This document shows positions 1 to 11,555 of a stretch of DNA of 64,000 nt, piece by piece. Origin of the DNA: Gentiana macrophylla. Taxonomy: Eukaryota; Streptophyta; Magnoliopsida; Gentianales; Gentianaceae. Position numbers and translations under genes: made by a program. Under the pieces are notes generated by a model. That model made no database searches and had not been told where the DNA came from. It saw nothing but the letters and a program-made list of their open reading frames with translations. The stretch is from the NCBI GenBank assembly GCA_026214975.1, contig JAOBSW010000279.1, positions 55,262-119,261 on the forward strand, given 5' to 3'. Position 1 is the stretch's first letter. Each line of letters starts with the position of its first letter.

Positions 1-2472
1 TAAAGAGTTCAATAGAAAGGTCTAGAAGTAGAAGAAGTTTCAAATATTATTCAAATATGTACATATACATATATAGAATATATATATATATAAAAATTTG
101 AAGACGAATAATATTCTCTCGAAAGATTTCATGCTGAAGGTCCAAGTAAATTGGTGAAATGTTGCAAAAGGGGTCATGAATGATAACGTGGAAAAGAAAG
201 CAAAAGAATTCAGGAAGTGCATATTCTATCTCTTTCAACAACCGTTGCAGTTAAGATGTTTTTTTTTTTTTAAAGCAGGGAAACATCTTCTCCAAAGGTT
301 CAAAGATAAAGGTAAACCGGAGAAGTGCTTCGTGAAGAAATTATAAGTAACGACTGAGTATAGAAAACACATGAGTTTCGAATAGTGCATGTTTTTTTTG
401 TGTCGTTCAAAGATTAACACAATAAGGACTATTGTGATATTGTTAAAAGGTTTTGAATCAAAGGTGAAAGTGTTCAAAGGATAAGGACAACCCTTTGTTT
501 TTAAAATAAAAATCAGAAAGTCATTTCTTCCAATTTGAAGAAAGAAGGTTTAGAATAAAACAAAACAGCTTAACACATGTAGTAAATTTTTTTTTGTCGA
601 GGAAAACTCTTAACAAAATGAGTTGCATGCTAAAATCCTTTATCAGAGGTAGCTTTAAAGACGTGCATGAGTTGTAAAGGAGGTTCAACTACTCGCTTAT
701 TCAAAAACAAGAATTTCATAAGGGAGTAAAAGATGTAGTACCTTGAAAGTAATTATCGATAGAACTTTTGAACATATGTACATTTATAATTTTCTAAAAG
801 TAGTCTGGTGCTATTAAATGGCACTTTGGTAAGAAATGGTTGTTCATGTATTCTTACCGTAAGACAAAAAGGATATGTAATTAAAATGGACGTCTTGAGA
901 AAGTTTGATCTTTCAACCGGTTATCGGAAAGGTATAAAAAAATTCTAATAAAAGAGTTGAGTCTTTAAACAAAAGATTTTCTGCACTAAAACATCTTGTA
1001 GGGAATGCGTTGAAGGAACCAAGGTGTATTGACCCGAATCTGTTAAACATGATGCAATGAAATGATATGCAGCTGTCAGTTCAAAATGGCTCGAAGGATG
1101 AGAAAATCATTTCCTTAAATCAATTATTTGACACTATCAAAACATCTTCATAAAAAAAAATACATCAAAGTATGTGCACACTTGGAAAATAAAACTTCGC
1201 AATGAAAGAATTTTTACCGAGTTCAAAAAGTTTTAAATGGATGATCTAGCTAGCACATTGGTTACAAATAGTATGCAAAGGGAAACATTTGGAATTAGAG
1301 GTAACTAAGTATAAATCTAAATGATTATAGAAAGCACCTCGTTAAAGAAAACACTGGTTTGGAAAGTCACCACGTACTTGTTTCTTGTCACAAAAAGGTA
1401 TTAAATCTACAACACTTAATATTTACTCACTAAACTTCTTATTTGGATAACAAGTAAGTTAGGGTCTTATGCTTCAAGCCTTCCCAACACATACTACCCC
1501 ACACCTAAACTTCCAAGGTGAAAGAATGTTGTATGGCCTTTCATGAACAAGTACTTAAATAATTTTAAAAGTTTAAGTGCGTACGTCAACCATGAAATGA
1601 TTGACTTGCACAAAACAAACAAAACTAATTTTGAACATGATGTAAAAGAAAAGTTGTAGGTATACAAGCTTTACATATGCTACACAAAATTCAGAATTTA
1701 TGGAAAAGCATAAGTTGGTTAAAAATAATTATTTTCGTCAACTGCTGCAAGCTGCCAAAACTTTCAGAAATTTATAATCTGCATTATTTTGCAGATTTAA
1801 CTCAAACTAGAAAGAATTAGCACTTGACTCCAAAACAAAATTTGCAGATCAGAGAATTTCCTACAACATATCAAAAATTCAAGTCATTTGAAGATGTTTA
1901 GCTTATTCAAAACAGACTCATAAGTAAGAGTACCGCTGCAGAATTTTCTGAACGGAGTACTCCTCCTTGTTAAACAATTTATGAACAATCCATATTGAAA
2001 ACTAAGTTGATGCCAAAATAGAAAATGTAGATAAGGCAATCTTCTAAGTGACTGCAAATTTACAATTTTTTTGAAACCTCAGAAGTGATATTAAAGACAT
2101 AGAAACGTGAACAAAATCGGTTACTCGTTTTGCATAACACTAAAATATAAAATAAAAGAAATGATTAAATCAAAATGTCGCAATAAGAAAACATTAAATC
2201 CTCCAAGAAAAGAGCAAAAGAGGAAAAGTCTAGAAGCTCCAAAAGAAGAGAAGGGTTCTGCTAAAGATCCTAGAAAGTACAAACTAGAGGGCATCACATA
2301 AAGGATGTGAGCCTAGAACTCAAACTAACCTTTGCCTCAGAAGACTCTTCACCTGGTCCTAGTGAAACTTAACCAAGGTCTAAAGATTCTTAGTTTTACG
2401 ATTTACCACCAAGAACAAAAGAGGTCAGAAAGGTTCTAAAAGATCTAAGATACCTTATCTTAAAACAAAAGT
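1..2472. other. AT-rich region without recognisable gene
   Basis: I see no coding region, RNA gene or clear repeat boundary here. The stretch is AT-rich, with short AT microsatellites near 66-96 and a T run near 258-270. Open frames are short and compositionally biased; the longest on the + strand (2107-2301) is lysine-rich and has no recognisable domain. A faint match to a gypsy RT motif near 900-935 is too weak to call. The likely origin is decayed transposon DNA, since everything to the right is transposon DNA, but that is inference. Confidence 0.5.
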
Positions 2473-2614
2473 TTAGGTCAGCAAAGAAACTTCTACGAAT
2501 TCCTGCCATTTTGAATGATCAAAGAAGTCAGAATGGTTACGAAGCAGTCTTAAAGGTATTATCTTAAGAAAGGGATGCCTAGAAAAGCAGGGAACGCTTC
2601 TCTCTGATACCAAC
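2473..2614 (-). mobile_element. Leader fragment of a truncated chromovirus (minus strand)
   Basis: This short stretch lies directly inside the LTR at 2615-4960. It resembles the leader of the complete chromovirus at 19640-19746: both contain a CTTAAGAAAGG / CTTAAGGAAAGG-like segment and end in a primer-site motif. It is all that remains of the internal region of this copy; further left the similarity is lost. The likely cause is truncation or replacement of the element body. Confidence 0.6.
2601..2612 (-). other. Primer binding site, tRNA-iMet type
   Basis: On the minus strand this reads TGGTATCAGAGA, which matches the 3' end complement of plant initiator Met tRNA in 11 of 12 bases (TGGTATCAGAGC). 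It sits 2 bases inside the LTR end at 2615. It shows that the LTR to its right is a 5' LTR and that the element was transcribed on the minus strand. Confidence 0.85.
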
Positions 2615-4960
2615 TGTAACGCCCCGCTCCCAGATACCGAGCCCATATCCGGAAGAGAACGTTCGACGCGTATAACGTTAAATAAATCTAAATTTATACG
2701 CCAGCCTCTACGTCGTCGTATCAAAAATAAAGCAACGGAAGTCCAAAAGACTCGGGTAAAAACCATAAATGCTACTAGAATAGAAAACAAACCGTCTAGG
2801 GGTAAAAAGGAAAAGCTTACAACAACGGTAACAAGCTTACAACGTACGATGTCCCAAAGAGAAGATACAAAGCTAGTCTTACAAACTTGAAATAAAAGTA
2901 CAACAAGCTTATAAGAGAATCTACAAGATAAACCGTACAACCTTTAAAAGGAAAGTGAAGGAAAACATCAGAGTGACTTCAACGCCATCAAAACGTCATT
3001 GAACTCCTCGACGAGCTCAAGGCTAACCTGATCAACCTGTTCGTCTTCTCACCCCCAAACACATGGAAAAACATATGCATTCGAGGTAAGTACAACGTAC
3101 TTAGCAAGAAAGAGAAGCTATGATATCAACTATAGTTTATAAAGAAAAGATAATTATTTAGTTAGTTATTTAAGTGAGACCGACTCAATCTAGGGTTCAC
3201 TTCATGCTCATCAACATGTTGTGACTAACTGTTTCTAACTTAACCTATCTATGTTACAACCGCACTCAAGGGCACTACTGCGCATCCACAGTGAGAGTCC
3301 TCTCAGACTTAGGGTCTTTGACCTCAGAGTTCTTCTACCTTGGGGACACTCTTTTGCAACATATTAGTGGATCACACCAATACCCACGAAGTCTAGAAAA
3401 GGTAGACTCCGATAGCACGCACACCTCAGCAGAGTCCCTCCGTACTTAGGGTCTTTTTGACCTACGAAGTTCTTCCACCTTCAGAGGTAGCACATGCATC
3501 GCGATTTAGCCTGGTGCCTAGCCAAGAGAGACATGTTGTTTAATCTTTTACTAGTCACATACGTAGTATATTAAGTTATTAACTAGCCAGCCTAAGTGTT
3601 TTCAAATAATCTCCCTCACCCATACTACTCTCTTCCTAGACCACTAGACACGGACAAGTCCTAGCACATACACAGACATTGATGAATCCTAATTCATCAA
3701 AGCACAAGCCTATCATGCTCTTCCGACGGATCCGAACTTCAACTCCCTCTAAGAGTACATTCGGTGTTTTAACTGAACAAATCAGAAGCTCAATTCAGGC
3801 TTGTCTATGTTTATACCATATTAACATATCATATATAAAGGTTTCATAAAGATAAATCATGTTTATAAGGCTGAACAACAACCCACAAAGAAAGAAGGAC
3901 AAAACAAGCTAGACGCCCGTTTAAGCCCCTGGACGCCCATCTCGAATCTTCATCAACGCCCGTCCAAAGCCGGACGCCCGCCCACTATACCTGCACGCCC
4001 GTCCACCTAACACGATTTCAATCCGAATGTAAAAATAGCACTTCAGACGCCCGTCCGGTTAAGCCACGCGCCCCCTCGAGACACAACACTAAGTGACGCG
4101 CCCGTCCGGATAATCGGGCGCCCGCCCACCTGGATTCGACCAAAACCCTAATATCATCACCATGCGATTTCCAGATCGTATTTCAACCAAAACAGCAGCA
4201 AATTAACACAGTAAGCACAGAAAATCTTCATCAAAAGACACCATATACTCTATAGACATTAACCAATGCAACCCTCATCCCTCTAACACCAAAACTTCTT
4301 GAGAAAAGATTTAATCCTTACAACTAAGAATTGAAATCATAGAATAGCTTTTCTTACCTAATGCATTGAGAAAAGTCGATCAAAACTCAAAGAAAAGCCT
4401 CGCCGCTATGCCACTCAACAGAATACCAAACGATGCTTGATCCACAACGGTTCCAAAACTTTCTCTTGCTCTAAAAAAACGACCAACTCTTTCTCTTGGA
4501 ATTGTGAAAAACTCTTGGCTCTCTTTTTTCTTTCTCACAAAGTCGCACAATAGGTAATGGGAGGGTGAAATCAAGAAGGGAGTAATTAGTGATAAACTCT
4601 TTTTTTTACAACCTAACTCCTTCTTAAACCCTTTTCCCTAATTACCCTTGCTTTAAAAAAAAAAACTGATTTTCCTTTTAATTATAGATATAAGACTCGA
4701 AATATATATATAAAACGTCCAAAATATAACTCCGAATAAAAGAAGGAAACCGAACCTAATATTTCATTTTTCTTAAAAGACACGTCTGCCATTTCCCGAA
4801 AATCGGAATATCACATAACCCCAAAAATTCTTTTAAATTTAGGTTTCGAATATATATACACATATATAAATATACTTCAAATCGTTTAATTAAATAACCC
4901 GAAAAACCTGAATTTGTTAAAAGACTCTTTAACCCTTTTCTGAAAAGTCGGGATGTTACA
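2615..4960 (-). repeat. 5' LTR of a truncated chromovirus (Tekay-like)
   Basis: The LTR begins TGTAACGCCCC and ends GGATGTTACA, the same TGTAA/TTACA ends as the LTRs of the complete element at 12542-21850. The three share many blocks, for example the TACTTAGGGTC segments and the clustered GCCCG repeats at about 3910-4130. At about 2346 bp it is some 240 bp longer than the other two and clearly diverged, so it belongs to the same family but a different lineage. Its partner 3' LTR is not in the window. On the minus strand it would drive transcription leftward. Confidence 0.85.
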
Positions 4961-5061
4961 CCCAAAGAAAAAAAAATTGGGACACAAAAACTACATGTTT
5001 ACCACTCCTAGATCTAATATTTTATACGTATAAATATAGATAACCTTGCTCTGATACCACC
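4961..5061 (-). mobile_element. Remnant leader and primer site of LTR element D
   Basis: About 100 bp of internal sequence ends in GCTCTGATACCA at 5048-5059. The reverse complement is TGGTATCAGAGC, an exact match to the usual plant iMet primer site. The next base to the left of this fragment is the end of the chromovirus LTR, so element D is truncated immediately inside its 5' end. Confidence 0.7.
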
Positions 5062-6916
5062 ATCAAGTAATATCATCCATAACGGAAGCGATTTAAGGAT
5101 CTAGATCTATAAAATACACGTAATAAAATAACTAGATCAATATCTACAAGGGGGTTGTAGATCATACCTCTTGGATCTCAAAATCCAAGTTGAAGAACCG
5201 CAATAGAAAGAACGAACGAAGGTGTGAAGAGCACCACGATCTTCCGTACGTGTGATCCAAGCAACTCCCGGTGGAAGGAAATCCTCGTCTCGAATCCTTC
5301 CGATATGCTACCCGGAAAATCTCCAAGATTCTCCCCTTAACTCCCCTTGGCCGAAAATTTTCACCTTCTCCTCTTTAAGAGGTGTAGGTCGAAATATTGT
5401 AGTGTGTTGTAAGGCTTAGGAGAACCCTCTTTATATAGGAGAGTAAAACTTAACCTCCAAGGATTTAATAATTAATACAAAATCAATAATAATAATCCCA
5501 TTAAATAAAAGATAATTCCATAATATTCTAGAACAAATCTAGAATAATATTTATCTTTATTTCTTTCCATAAATATTTATCCAATAAATATTTTATGCAC
5601 ATGTCTTATTAATACACAAGAAAATAATTTCTTGCTCATTAAAATATGCATGGGGCGAAATCTCCAATATTGACCTAGTCAATATTAATTTTGCCATTAC
5701 ACAATAATTGGGCCAAGATTATGAAAAATGTCTTTTCCACATATTTAATTATTTAGCCCAACTAATTTAATAGTCCACCAAACAATTAATTCACATATCG
5801 TTTTAATAAAGTCCAATAAGAACTAAATTAATATTATTAGGATTCGACGTCCAAGAATAGCTATGTTATATTAGGAGGCACGTCGGGGACCATGGACTAA
5901 TGATTAGCGGCTCCGATAAATCAAATAAATAATTATCTTACTGAACGTAATAATTATATTCGATAAATCAATCACAGAATATGCCACCATAATCCCGCGT
6001 GATCGCACTCCTCCGATTATGAGATTATATTTATCTCCTCACGAGAATGATAATAAGCGCCCATTGATATAATCATTACATATGGATTAATCCTCCATAG
6101 ATCGCTCATTCTAAATCGGGAAGTTACCGTTAACCCTTTCTAGAACCTCTTATCCTTATTTACCATTAACCCCTAGTGATCAATTAATTCATACAACTCA
6201 CTTTGGTAGCTAATCGGTGTAATATGAACTCCATGGATCGATCGTTTCTAGGATTAACAAATAAAGGAACTGGCATCTATCTACTTTCGAGAAATGGAAG
6301 GAATGGATTCTCAGATCTCGTGATAACACATACTACTCACTCAATCCAAAGACAATGCCAAGATGGGGTAATTCGGACCACAGACTCGGTGTAATCCTTA
6401 ACCGTCAAGTCAAACCTCATATCGATTCAAGCGGTTGACTCGTGATCACCTCAGATTAAGATATATCCATAAATATGATCATCCATTGATTCGATAAGAA
6501 TTCTCGATTACGGAATTATATCGTGAACTCTAATCGAATCGGTCCAGCCCTATATGATATATCTATCATATATAAATGCCCCACTAGGTTCTCTTAACCG
6601 AAAGTCCGGATAAGACAATCACACCTATTGTGTTCTGGGCGCATTAATAGCACGTTAAAGGAGAGACCCGATACTCTCGATTAACTTCACTACGAGCTAA
6701 TTGTATTTTAAGTACATCTTCACTAACTCAATCCTCCCGTGTATATACCATACACTGAGTTAAGTGATTACATAAACGATATACTTTAGGGTTTTCTGTA
6801 GTGTAATTACTATTGTCACATCGGTGAATATGAGAATAATAAATATGAATAACAATATCATTTCATTTATTAAATAAAACAATTACAAAATTGTCTTTCG
6901 GGCATCACACCTAACA
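5062..6916 (-). repeat. 5' LTR of element D (probable copia)
   Basis: The right boundary is clear: in minus orientation the LTR starts TGTTAGGTGTGATG. The left boundary is set only by the primer site at 5048-5059, and no canonical TG is visible there, so it may be off by a few bases. A TATATAAA box lies at 5430-5437 on the minus strand. No protein is encoded; the 63-residue frame at 6203-6394 lies inside the LTR and looks like chance. The class is inferred from the tRNA-iMet site and the TGTTAGG start; the superfamily cannot be proved without coding sequence. Confidence 0.65.
5430..5437 (-). promoter_or_regulatory. TATA box in LTR D
   Basis: TATATAAA on the minus strand, in the middle of the LTR where the U3 promoter of a plant LTR element is expected. 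Confidence 0.5.
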
Positions 6917-6941
6917 TTGGCATCATCAAAAAAGGGGAAAT
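6917..6941 (+). other. Polypurine tract and 3' internal end of family C element
   Basis: A GCATCATCAAAAAAGGGG run ends 4 bases before the LTR start at 6942. This is the plus-strand priming site for reverse transcription and shows that the LTR to the right is a 3' LTR in + orientation. Only 25 bases of the internal region remain, abutting LTR D. The same motif is present in reverse beside the second family C LTR at 30122. Confidence 0.8.
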
Positions 6942-8341
6942 TGTTAGGAACATTTTATTATGTTTTGATGATGGCTATACTAGCTGTTATAGCAAGCCTA
7001 AATAACTTAGAATTCTCTGTATAAGTCTTTACTTAGAGTCTGACATGTTGTATAAGTTGAGTCAGACAAGTATTGTACTAGTTGGTAGGACGGCAAAGCA
7101 AAAACCAGATATTCGGCAGAGTGAAGCCAGCCAAGCACCAGCAGAGAAGCAATGCAGACATTAAAGGTCTGACTTGTAACCAAGGAAGTCTGTGATGACC
7201 TTGGACAAGTCTAAGTTATACTACAAGCGATGCACATTAATATTCGAATATGGTGTACACCGATCTCACCCCAATCAAAGATCGGTGAAGTACAAAGATT
7301 CTCCTCAAACGAAACAAAGAAGAAAATAGTGAATCGGCGAAGGCACTCACTTTCGGGTGAGTAAAGACGAAACGGTGAAGGAAAAGCTAAAACGGCTAAG
7401 TCAGTAGGATCACTCGACCGTTCTAAAAATGGCGAAGTAACACTTACGGATCGATTTAATATACGTTGAAGATTCGTAAGATCATGCATTAAATGCACAA
7501 TCAATAGAGGATCAATCAAGGACGGATTTTCTCGCTATACGTTTGAAGAAAGAATCGATCATCGAAATCAAGGAGAATGCAATTAAGGGGAATCAAGAAT
7601 AAAATCAAGGATTAATCCTCATTAATATAGCCAACGGACGGAATTTCAAAATCAAGATTATTCAAGGCTATAAATAGAAGGCATTGATGCATGAGAATGT
7701 AAGGAGGCGAAAAGAAAAATCAAGTGAAAACTCACAATTTGAAAAGCCTTCTCTCGAACTTACAAGGAAACATCTAGTGATCAACTCGGATATCGAGCTA
7801 CAAAGTCATACTTGGCGCCGAGATTGATCAACCAAGTGTGTGAATCACATTCACATCAAAGCTCAAGCAAATCGAATCAGAGGCAACTGAGAAGGAGTTG
7901 AATCTGTGATAGCTGTTGAAGGATTTTGATCTCAAGGAGCAGCAAGGAAGACTGAATCACTGAAGCTGTTGCAGTCAATGAGTGATAGTCTTGTAGATTG
8001 TGAAACTTGGGAAGCCAAGGACAATCATACTATTGTATCTGTGAAAACAATAGTGAATTCCTCCGATCATCACAGGAGAAGAGTGGATTAAGGGATTACA
8101 CCACCCTGAACCACTATAAGCCTTGTGTCAATTTAATTTCTGCAATTTACTTTACAACATTTATTTAATTTGCCTACATCATAAATTATATCTGTGATTT
8201 TCTAAACTGATTTGAAAACAACATAGTAAGAAGGGAGTTATCCATTGCCCAAAAGCTTATAAATAAAGAAAAGTTTTGAAACTCCACTATAGTCATTCAC
8301 CCCCCCTATGACTATAGTTTCACCCTTCTCTGGGACCAACA
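6942..8341 (+). repeat. 3' LTR of family C copia element (SIRE-like)
   Basis: It starts TGTTAGGAACATTTTATT and ends TGGGACCAACA. The full-length partner in the window is the minus-strand LTR at 28712-30121, which shares its start, the TTTTGATGATGG block, the TATA region and its end. Lengths are 1400 and 1410 bp. A polypurine tract precedes it. The start, the GATGATG block and the purine-rich tract are typical of copia elements of the SIRE/Maximus group, but no pol sequence is attached, so the clade is inference. Confidence 0.85.
7669..7676 (+). promoter_or_regulatory. TATA box in LTR C (first copy)
   Basis: TATAAATA in the context GGCTATAAATAGAAGG, about 730 bp into the LTR. The same box is present in the second copy (29382-29389, minus strand). 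Retention in both copies supports it as the U3 core promoter. Confidence 0.6.
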
Positions 8342-9354
8342 TAGGTCAACCCCCTGCTTTGGCTGATGAGTTGGATCCGAACAAGGGCTCTTCATCGTCA
8401 TTGTAATATGGGGAGACAATTTCAACTGGATTCTTTTTAGGTGGAAGTATTTATGTAAATTAATTCACTTAATTAATTTTAATTATGGTCTCATCATAAA
8501 TATGTCTATCTCTATAGACATACATCCTACACATTTATCTAGATCGTGCCTAGTCATGCATCTATCGTATCATATAAAATAAATACAAGCACAAAATAAA
8601 TAAATACGTAAAGTAACCGGTATGATCATGGACTTTTCCTAGTTTCGGTTTCAAATACAAACTGACGAAACCACGGGTCACAATCTAAGGGTAGCTGCAA
8701 CCGCCAATAGGATCTTTAATTCGCCATCTCGAATGGGATCTTTATTCTTCTTTCTTTGGTCTCCATCTTCTGCTCCATTCTTGTTACATTTAATTCTATC
8801 TAATAAAATAAATACACCCGACGCACACGGGGGGAGCTAACGGGAATGGGATAAATGGAGAAAATAAACTAGGTCACATTCTGCATAACGGCCTAGGACA
8901 ATTTTTAAACAAACAGAAAAATTAAATCATTCACATCTATCCTATCGGTCGAGTCCACGATCAATCGGGGTCCATATAATCATATTATATCAACTATATC
9001 TAATCTATACAATAATATCGTATGAAAAAGATAAATTAACATTTAACTGCGTGCGTCTTAATTAATCAATTAACATTTAATCTATTAAATAATTTTATCC
9101 AATCAATTAACTAATTAACGGTTAATTTTAAACGATTTTAATTTCAATTTTAATTAATTAGAAATATTCTAAAATAAATCAAAATTAAAATTAAGCCTCT
9201 TTTGTTTCTTTCCTTTTGATTCCTAATCAAAAGACTTTTTTCCTTTTCGTGTATCGTTTTGTGAATAAAAAAATCTTTCTTCTTTTAGTTACGTGATTTA
9301 AACGATAAAATTAACAACGCAAATTAACATGCTTATTGCTTAAGCTCGAAGCTC
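8342..9354 (-). mobile_element. Non-coding leader of truncated element E
   Basis: This region lies between the end of LTR C and the primer site of LTR E. It has no open frame with a recognisable domain. It is AT-rich and could be the 5' leader of the minus-strand element whose 5' LTR is at 9368-11555. Part of it, near 8342-8410, may instead be flank of LTR C. The exact junction is not visible. Confidence 0.4.
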
Positions 9355-9366
9355 GCTCCGATACCA
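9355..9366 (-). other. Primer binding site of element E (tRNA-iMet type)
   Basis: The minus strand reads TGGTATCGGAGC, one mismatch from the plant iMet site, one base inside the LTR start at 9368. Confidence 0.8.
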
Positions 9367-9734
9367 CTGTTAGGAAATCAACGCGGGAACGCAGTGGAAT
9401 TCAAAAATTTATTTCCTATCGACCCAAGATCGACTTCGTTTAAGCAATAAACAAATAAGTAGCAGACAGTAGTTACCTTGGTTAATCTGAAAGATCGACG
9501 TTTTGACCGTCTAAGGAGAGTAGCGATGCACGGAGCCGCCCAAACGTTCGGTCTCTACCGCTAGTCCACATGAACAAGCCGCCGGAATCTACCATTGGAT
9601 TTCTACTAGAAAAATCTGGTTGCTAGACCGGCATTTTCTCTCTCTCAAAAATCTCTCTAAGAAGCTCTCTATTTTTCACAAGAATTCTAAACTCTTGTAA
9701 TTAAGGTGTACAAAAGAGCTTGACACCCACCTCT

Positions 9735-9742
9735 TATTTATA
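9735..9742 (-). promoter_or_regulatory. TATA box in LTR E
   Basis: TATAAATA on the minus strand, in the context CACTATAAATAAGAGG. Confidence 0.5.
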
Positions 9743-9951
9743 GTGAGAGGGGCACCCCAACTAGAGTGGAGAGGAAGAAAAACTTTTACTAGTAAAATAA
9801 GGAAAATATAATTGATTGATTTATCTCATTAATATTCAATATCTTTTATATTAAATATTTCCAATATATAGTCAATATCTTATATTGACTATATTTATCT
9901 TATTACTATAAATCAATTTACACATTTGTATATATATTTCACATATATATA

Positions 9952-10027
<76 letters not shown>

Positions 10028-10087
10028 ATCATATATGTGATATGCATCCCCTCATGTGTCTAGGAAATGGATATATTTAGTAGTACA

Positions 10088-10151
<64 letters not shown>

Positions 10152-10210
10152 GATCATATATGTGATATGCATCCCCTCATGTGTCTAGAAATGGATATAT
10201 TTAGTAGTAC

Positions 10211-10294
<84 letters not shown>
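9952..10294. repeat. (CA)n and (TA)n microsatellites with a duplicated spacer
   Basis: A (CA)n run at about 9952-9984 passes directly into (TA)n to about 10025. Two more TA arrays follow at about 10092-10149 and 10216-10294. The arrays are separated by two near-identical 65-bp spacers (about 10025-10091 and 10149-10215), each running from TGGATCATATATGTGATATG to TTAGTAGTACATAT. The structure is therefore a duplicated unit of spacer plus TA array. Confidence 0.95.
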
Positions 10295-10298
<4 letters not shown>

Positions 10299-11555
10299 TC
10301 TAATATTAATACAAGGTAATACTATTAATTAAAATGCACATTTCAAGTGTATCTTATACACTCCAAAATTGCGCCACATTTAGCCAATATTTTGTCATGC
10401 AGAATATTCTTTAATTAATCATCATAATTAATATCTTGTATTTAATTTATTCAAAATAAATAAATACCATCATATTAATTTACCACTATAACCTTTATAG
10501 TCTCGAGATAAATTTTCTTTATTTGGTTATCATTTATAACCACATTTTAATCCGGCTAGATGTTCGTATGTGTGTGACCCGATAGACTTCCGAATATGTT
10601 GGCCGTAGACACAAAGTACAAATTACGAAAATGCCCTTCATGCCTAACGATCACGGGATAGCGTCCTAGCAACACACCATGACCCCCAATCATCGGAAGA
10701 GTAAAATGCAATGACTACTACATTTCATGTGAAATAGTGACCATGTAACTTACAATCCTATCATTTGTAATAATATCCATACGATTACATAGTCGAGTAT
10801 CAAACATCAACGACCATATCTCATAATCACGGATATCAAGCTCTCTCGAAGTAACTCATTTACTTCCACTTTGCAAAGATTCACGAGAGTAAGACATTCC
10901 TTATAAGAAGGCCCTTTCGGATATTCACCCTACTGATTGGGTACGCGATTCCCAAACGACCAAACATGTATACTCCGCATGCTTCAGTATCACACCCAAT
11001 CACTACCGCATGAACGCACCGTGGCTATAGGAAACCTCAATAGTGTCAAAGCATGACAACCACACCGTGATGCCATGAAGACTCCGGTCTAACGGATAAT
11101 TACACAACTGCCACATAGTGCGACATTTAATGTAAGTGGGTCGGATCTAACGTCGCATTCTCTCTAATACACGTCACGCATACCCAAGTGTCTTTACACT
11201 TTGATAGACGAGATCTATACTTGCCCTTAAAGACAGAAGACATCGAATACGTGCTAACCTGTTCGTACTATCAATGCCCTATTAAATAGTACATCATCCT
11301 AGAGACATTTAAGTATCTAACTTATTAAAGTGATTAGAGATCTCATCAACCATAATCGCCTATCATGGTTTCTCTATCACAGTTTACTACCAAGGTCGTT
11401 GTCATGTAACAATTCATATTTGATTCACTAAAAGAACATATATATGACAACATAAAAGCCATTTAATATATGTATAAACATAAACAAATAGTAGAAATGA
11501 TCCGACCCGGTCGGATCCGGTCCAACCCGATTGTGTTTAGGACACTATTCCAACA

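Larger units (their letters stand above)
9368..11555 (-). repeat. 5' LTR of element E (copia-type)
   Basis: On the + strand it runs from TGTTAGGAAATC to CTATTCCAACA. In its own orientation it starts TGTTGGAATAGTGTCC, a start common among plant copia elements. The length of about 2188 bp is inflated by the dinucleotide arrays at 9952-10294. A TATAAATA box lies at 9735-9742 on the minus strand. Only one LTR is present, followed by about 1 kb of leader, so the element is truncated. Two histidine/glycine-rich frames near its right edge are translations of neighbouring repeats, not genes. Confidence 0.8.

Noticed and set aside
890..1010. Possible gypsy RT motif (KFDLSTGYR) on the + strand
   Set aside because: The match covers only a few residues, the following sequence has stops and does not continue as RT, and no other pol motif is nearby.
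2107..2301. Lysine-rich 64-residue + strand frame
   Set aside because: Biased composition in AT-rich DNA, no domain, and no codon or homology support.
5048..5059. tRNA-like match at primer sites (also 2601, 9355, 33142, 50645 and 59281)
   Set aside because: Only 11-13 bases match the tRNA 3' end and no cloverleaf is present; these are primer binding sites, not tRNA genes.
10056..10319. 87-residue + strand frame rich in Tyr-Ile repeats
   Set aside because: It is a translation of the TA microsatellite arrays and their duplicated spacer.
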